Assembly: GCA_030430105.1 (NCBI GenBank)
Contig: JAUIFW010000012.1
Location: forward strand, 1 to 16,477
Direction of reading: 5' to 3'
Length of the DNA: 16,477 nt
Origin: a bacterium
GTDB taxonomy: Bacteria; Patescibacteria; Gracilibacteria; 1-14-2-50-48-13
The translations under genes and the position numbers were made by a program. Positions 13,313 to 16,477 of the stretch are shown in pieces; the stretch's first letter is position 1, and each line of letters starts with the position of its first letter. The notes beneath the pieces were generated by a model. The model worked only from the letters and a program-made list of their open reading frames with translations, was not told the DNA's origin and did no database searches.

Positions 13313-14718
13313 CCAAGACCAAACTTATTGCAACCATAGGACCGAGTAGCAATACCAAAACCGTCCTCAAAAGCATGGCAAGCGCTGGTATGACCATCGC
13401 GCGATTTAACTTTTCCCATGGTACCTATGACTGGTATGCGGATGTGTTTGAGACCCTTCGCTATCTCAATGGGGAGCTTGATAAACCCGTGTCACTTATG
13501 CTCGATACGGCTGGACCTGAGGTTCGTACCCAGCCTGATTTTGCTGGCATTGACCTCAAGCGAGGGAAGACCTATGTGATTGGTCATACCAAGTCTTGTG
13601 ATATTGCCGTGACCTATCGCCGGATGAAGCAGGTGTGCAAAAAGGGGCTGAAGCTTCAACTCGATGGAGGACTTGGGCAACTTGAGGTGCTTGGAAGTGT
13701 GAAGCAAGGGGTGCTTGTGAAGTCACTTTCTACGATGCACCTTGGCCCCCGAAAGCATGTAAATATTCCAGGTGCGAAGCTAGGACTCCCTATTCTTTCT
13801 GAAAAGGACAAGGAGGATATTGCCTTTGGGATCAAGCACGGGATCCATATGATTGCCGTGAGTTTTGTCAGTGATGCAAAGGATATTCAAACGGTGCGTC
13901 GTTTTGTCAAAACCTATACGGATGAACCTCTTCCTATCATTGCCAAGGTAGAAAATGCGGCAGCTCTTGATAGTCTCGATGAGATTTTCAAGGAAGCGGA
14001 AGGGGTCATGATTGCACGCGGGGACCTTGCGGTAGAGACCTCCTTTGAAAAGGTTCCTGCCCTGCAGAGAAAACTAGTTCGGATGAGTGCCGAATACGGG
14101 AAACCCATTATCATGGCGACCCATATGCTTCGCAGCATGACGGAGGACCTGCTCCCCACCCGCGCGGAAATCACGGATGTGGCCAATGCGGTGTATCTGG
14201 GTGTAGATGCTGTCATGCTGTCAGAGGAAAGTTCTGTGGGTGCGCATCCTGCTCGGTGTGTGCGAACGATGCGGAAGATTTGTCAGGCTACGGAGGCGGA
14301 TATGAGGAAGGAAGCTTCGCTTCCTATGGTCACTAGTCACTGTTCACTAGTCACTACTCAACCCCAGGGCGGAGTACTGGAGAAGGGCGTGCAACTTGCG
14401 GAGGAGACGAAGGGGGCTGCGCTTGCTATTGTTACGGATGAGACATCTGTGATCGGTAGCTGTGCCCGGCTTCGGCCTAAAGCACCACTTTTTGTTCTTA
14501 CTTCCAGCAGAATTGTCGCTGGATTCGCTAACCTCCTCTATGGAACGGAGGTGGTGAAACTTGATCGTCGTACCATGAAAAAGCTCCGTAAGGCGCCTGA
14601 TACGATAGCCACCTTCCTTCGAAGGAAGAAAGTACTTTCTACGAAAAATCCTCTTGTGACCTTTCATCATGCGGAAGGATCCAAGGAAGTGGACGGAACA
14701 CTCATCATAAAGAAATAG
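13309..14718 (+). CDS. pyk: Pyruvate kinase, divergent form
   Basis: A 469-residue cytosolic glycolytic enzyme that turns phosphoenolpyruvate and ADP into pyruvate and ATP. Visible motifs in order: TKLIATIGPSS (3-13), ARFNFSHG (31-38) with the substrate-binding Arg, Asn and Ser, DTAGPEVRT (66-74), the B-domain DGG stretch, LPILSEKDKEDI, IIAKVEN with the catalytic Lys and metal-binding Glu, ARGDLAVE with the second metal Asp, and ATHMLRSM with the conserved Thr. Departures from common forms are DTAGPE for DTKGPE, GDLA for GDLG, THML for TQML, and LSEESS for LSGETA. Catalytic residues are intact, so activity is expected. The C-terminal domain has an extra segment near 340-355 encoded by a short tandem repeat. 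It is the last gene of a three-gene operon and has its own terminator. Confidence 0.93.
   Translation: MTKTKLIATIGPSSNTKTVLKSMASAGMTIARFNFSHGTYDWYADVFETLRYLNGELDKPVSLMLDTAGPEVRTQPDFAGIDLKRGKTYVIGHTKSCDIAVTYRRMKQVCKKGLKLQLDGGLGQLEVLGSVKQGVLVKSLSTMHLGPRKHVNIPGAKLGLPILSEKDKEDIAFGIKHGIHMIAVSFVSDAKDIQTVRRFVKTYTDEPLPIIAKVENAAALDSLDEIFKEAEGVMIARGDLAVETSFEKVPALQRKLVRMSAEYGKPIIMATHMLRSMTEDLLPTRAEITDVANAVYLGVDAVMLSEESSVGAHPARCVRTMRKICQATEADMRKEASLPMVTSHCSLVTTQPQGGVLEKGVQLAEETKGAALAIVTDETSVIGSCARLRPKAPLFVLTSSRIVAGFANLLYGTEVVKLDRRTMKKLRKAPDTIATFLRRKKVLSTKNPLVTFHHAEGSKEVDGTLIIKK
14330..14355 (+). repeat. Tandem 12-mer repeat inside the pyruvate kinase gene
   Basis: TCACTAGTCACT occurs at 14330-14341 and 14344-14355 (14-nt period), and each unit itself contains TCACT twice around TAG. 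It encodes the odd stretch VTSHCSLVTT (residues 341-350), between the last conserved helix of the barrel and the C-terminal domain. The frame stays open through the repeat. Confidence 0.65.
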
Positions 14719-14730
14719 GGATGTGTAGTA

Positions 14731-14761
14731 AAAAAAGAGGCCATGGGTTGGCCTCTTTTTT
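14731..14761. terminator. Bidirectional hairpin terminator
   Basis: AAAAAAGAGGCCA (14731-14743) pairs perfectly with TGGCCTCTTTTTT (14749-14761) around a 5-nt loop, with a T6 run on either strand. It ends the pyruvate kinase transcript and, read the other way, starts 2 nt after the stop codon of the peptidase gene, so it can serve both. Confidence 0.9.
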
Positions 14762-14763
14762 CT

Positions 14764-16477
14764 TTACAAGGATTTCAGCTCTTCGATTCTTTCTTTTAAG
14801 AGCGGCAGAGCCCCTGAGAAAAACTCCTTGGTGCCGAACTCCATACCAAAATGTTTCTCTATCATTTCCGCAGGCGTGATTGCATGCCCCTCCTCTAGGA
14901 ACGCCTTGTACTTCGGTACAAAGGCCTCCCCTTCTTCGCGGTATGCGACAAAGAGGCGCATTACCACCAAGAGGCTCATCGGATAGGTGAAATAGTAGAA
15001 GGGTGTCTGGAAGATGTGTGGAATTCGCATCCAAGAGTATTTTCCAAGCTCTGTGGCTTTAACGGCATCACCGTAGGTTTCTTTAGAGAGCTTTTCCCAG
15101 AGGTCCGTGAGTCCGTCCTGCGTAAGCGCTCCCTTTGCCCCCTGCTCATGTGCTTCAACTTCAAAGGCTGTGACGGTGAGTGCACTCGAGAGACAATAGA
15201 GGATATCTTCCACATGATGCGCAAGCATACCTCTGTAGTCCTCATGGCCTGTTTGCTTGAAGTGCTCGAGAAGAAGTACTTCTGAGAACTGGCTCGCTGA
15301 CTCCGCAATTACTTTAGAATTACCTCGAAGGAGGAAGGGTTGCTTCTTTCCTAGAAGTGCATGCACTCCATGTCCAAGCTCATGAATCATGGTCGATACC
15401 TCTCTTGCGATAGGCTGATAGTTGAGCAGGATGTAGGGATGTGGTTCCATGGACCAACTATAGGCTCCTGCATATTTGTGCGCCCCCTCCCTCGCATCAA
15501 TCCACTTCTCTGTGAAAAATCGCTCTGCCATATCTCGAACCTCTCCATCAAAGGCTCCGAAGGTATCGAGACAGGCATTCTTTGCCTCCTCAAAGGTCAT
15601 GGCCACTTGCTTATCCGAGAGTGGTGCAGAAAGATCCCATGGCGCGAAATCCTCGATACCTAAGGTCTCAGCCTTCCATGTATAATAGGATTGGATGAGT
15701 GCTGGGATTTCTTCCCGAAGTGCTTCCACCATAGTATGCACGTGGGTCTCCGTCACCTCATCACCCTTGGCAGCACGGAACAACCCAGAGGTATAGCCTC
15801 GGATATCTCGGCTGTCTTGCTCGAAGCTCTGTACGACTTGGTTATACATGTAGCTAAAGATGTGCGCATGCTCTTTGAGTGGCGTTCGACCAGAGGTGTA
15901 TGCTTTTTCTCGAAGCTCTCGATCCGGTGCGGTCGTGTATTTCTTGATAGTCGACTGATTCACCTCAATGGACTCTCCCTTGTGATGAATATTTGGGTAT
16001 TTCATGTTGGAAGACACTTCCGTGTGAAAGTTTCCCCAGGCGTCGCTTGCGAACTGATCCTTGAGCGTGAGCAGTTGCTCTTCCTTTTCTCCAAGGGAAT
16101 ATTCCTTGTACTGCTGATGCAGTTCGATAACACGATAGACTTTTCCATCTTGCTCCTTCACTTTTGCAGCTACATCCTCAGGCATGTGGAGAATCCACTG
16201 AGAAAACCACTCTAGCTTGGCCGACATAGCTGAGAGAAAGCTTGTGGAACCTGCGAAGGCCTTGGCTACCTCTTGATTCTTGGTATCCACATCTCTCGAC
16301 ATGCGAGGGAAGGCAAAGTAATGGAGCATCTCAATCTGCATCTGCTCGTAGAGTTTGAACCCCTCAATCATTGTCTCCATATCATATGCTTCCAGCTTTG
16401 GGCGTAGATCTGCTAGCTCCTTGGCTAAGCCTTCAATATGCTCTGGAGCCTTCTGAAAAGACTCATCTTGGATACTT
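14764..16477 (-). CDS. pepF: M3-family oligoendopeptidase (PepF type), N-terminus beyond window
   Basis: Zinc metallopeptidase of family M3 (PF01432, oligoendopeptidase F type), which cuts short peptides in the cytoplasm. An inner Met lies at 16380, but the frame stays open with family-like helical sequence to 16477, so the true start is outside; 571 residues are visible against about 600 for the family. Counting from that inner Met, the zinc site is HELGH at 333-337 within MIHELGHGVHALLG, and the third ligand is the Glu of IAESASQFSE (360). The substrate-side stretch SWSMEPHPYILLNYQ (308-322) and the C-terminal block from PFYYFTYPMSLL are typical. The N-terminal domain (PF08439-like) precedes them. 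There is no signal peptide in the visible part. It converges on pyruvate kinase and shares its terminator. Confidence 0.92.
   Translation of the reverse strand, partial: SIQDESFQKAPEHIEGLAKELADLRPKLEAYDMETMIEGFKLYEQMQIEMLHYFAFPRMSRDVDTKNQEVAKAFAGSTSFLSAMSAKLEWFSQWILHMPEDVAAKVKEQDGKVYRVIELHQQYKEYSLGEKEEQLLTLKDQFASDAWGNFHTEVSSNMKYPNIHHKGESIEVNQSTIKKYTTAPDRELREKAYTSGRTPLKEHAHIFSYMYNQVVQSFEQDSRDIRGYTSGLFRAAKGDEVTETHVHTMVEALREEIPALIQSYYTWKAETLGIEDFAPWDLSAPLSDKQVAMTFEEAKNACLDTFGAFDGEVRDMAERFFTEKWIDAREGAHKYAGAYSWSMEPHPYILLNYQPIAREVSTMIHELGHGVHALLGKKQPFLLRGNSKVIAESASQFSEVLLLEHFKQTGHEDYRGMLAHHVEDILYCLSSALTVTAFEVEAHEQGAKGALTQDGLTDLWEKLSKETYGDAVKATELGKYSWMRIPHIFQTPFYYFTYPMSLLVVMRLFVAYREEGEAFVPKYKAFLEEGHAITPAEMIEKHFGMEFGTKEFFSGALPLLKERIEELKSL

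Noticed and set aside
15691..16215. 174-codon plus-strand frame opposite the peptidase gene
   Set aside because: It is a shadow of the M3 peptidase coding frame; its composition is cysteine/histidine-rich without any motif.
1..16477. Recoded UGA codons as in Gracilibacteria or Absconditabacteria
   Set aside because: The DUF167 gene and the 64-residue gene end at UGA exactly where the next gene starts, and no gene needs a UGA read-through.

Overview
The window looks like chromosomal DNA of a Candidate Phyla Radiation (Patescibacteria) bacterium, perhaps near the Peregrinibacteria/Gracilibacteria. This is an inference from the gene content: short TrbC/VirB2-like pilin genes, SLH-anchored surface proteins, a giant LamG/DUF2341 protein, several very small genes and short spacers. 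UGA is read as stop (DUF167 gene, 13310-13312), so this is not a lineage that recodes UGA as glycine. No tRNA, rRNA, CRISPR array, transposase or phage gene was seen.

Layout. (1) 1-935, minus: N-terminal part of an MGDG-synthase-type glycolipid glycosyltransferase, cut by the left edge. (2) 1012-2377, plus: two pilin-like genes behind a strong promoter. The first gene carries two pilin modules, so there are three in a row. (3) 2460-3100, minus: ribosomal protein bL27, a DUF167/YggU protein and a 26-residue membrane peptide, each touching or overlapping the next. (4) 3219-4592, plus, and 4711-11124, minus: two convergent SLH-domain surface proteins of 457 and 2137 residues. The large one has a LamG domain apparently split by about 670 residues containing two DUF2341 modules. 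(5) 11385-12452, minus: AI-2E/PerM-family membrane protein. (6) 12675-14718, plus: two small proteins of unknown function, then pyruvate kinase, the last two genes overlapping at ATGA. (7) 14764-16477, minus: M3 oligoendopeptidase (PepF type), cut by the right edge.

Much of the window builds the cell surface: lipid glycosylation, pilin-like membrane subunits and SLH proteins that would sit on an S-layer or wall polymer. The rest is housekeeping (bL27, pyruvate kinase, peptidase). Convergent neighbours are separated by hairpins, two of which can work in both directions. Five starts have a -10 element 16-24 nt upstream of the predicted message start codon and no Shine-Dalgarno motif, which points to short-leader translation initiation. 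No gene-free stretch exceeds 300 bases; the longest, 11125-11384, is described in its parts.
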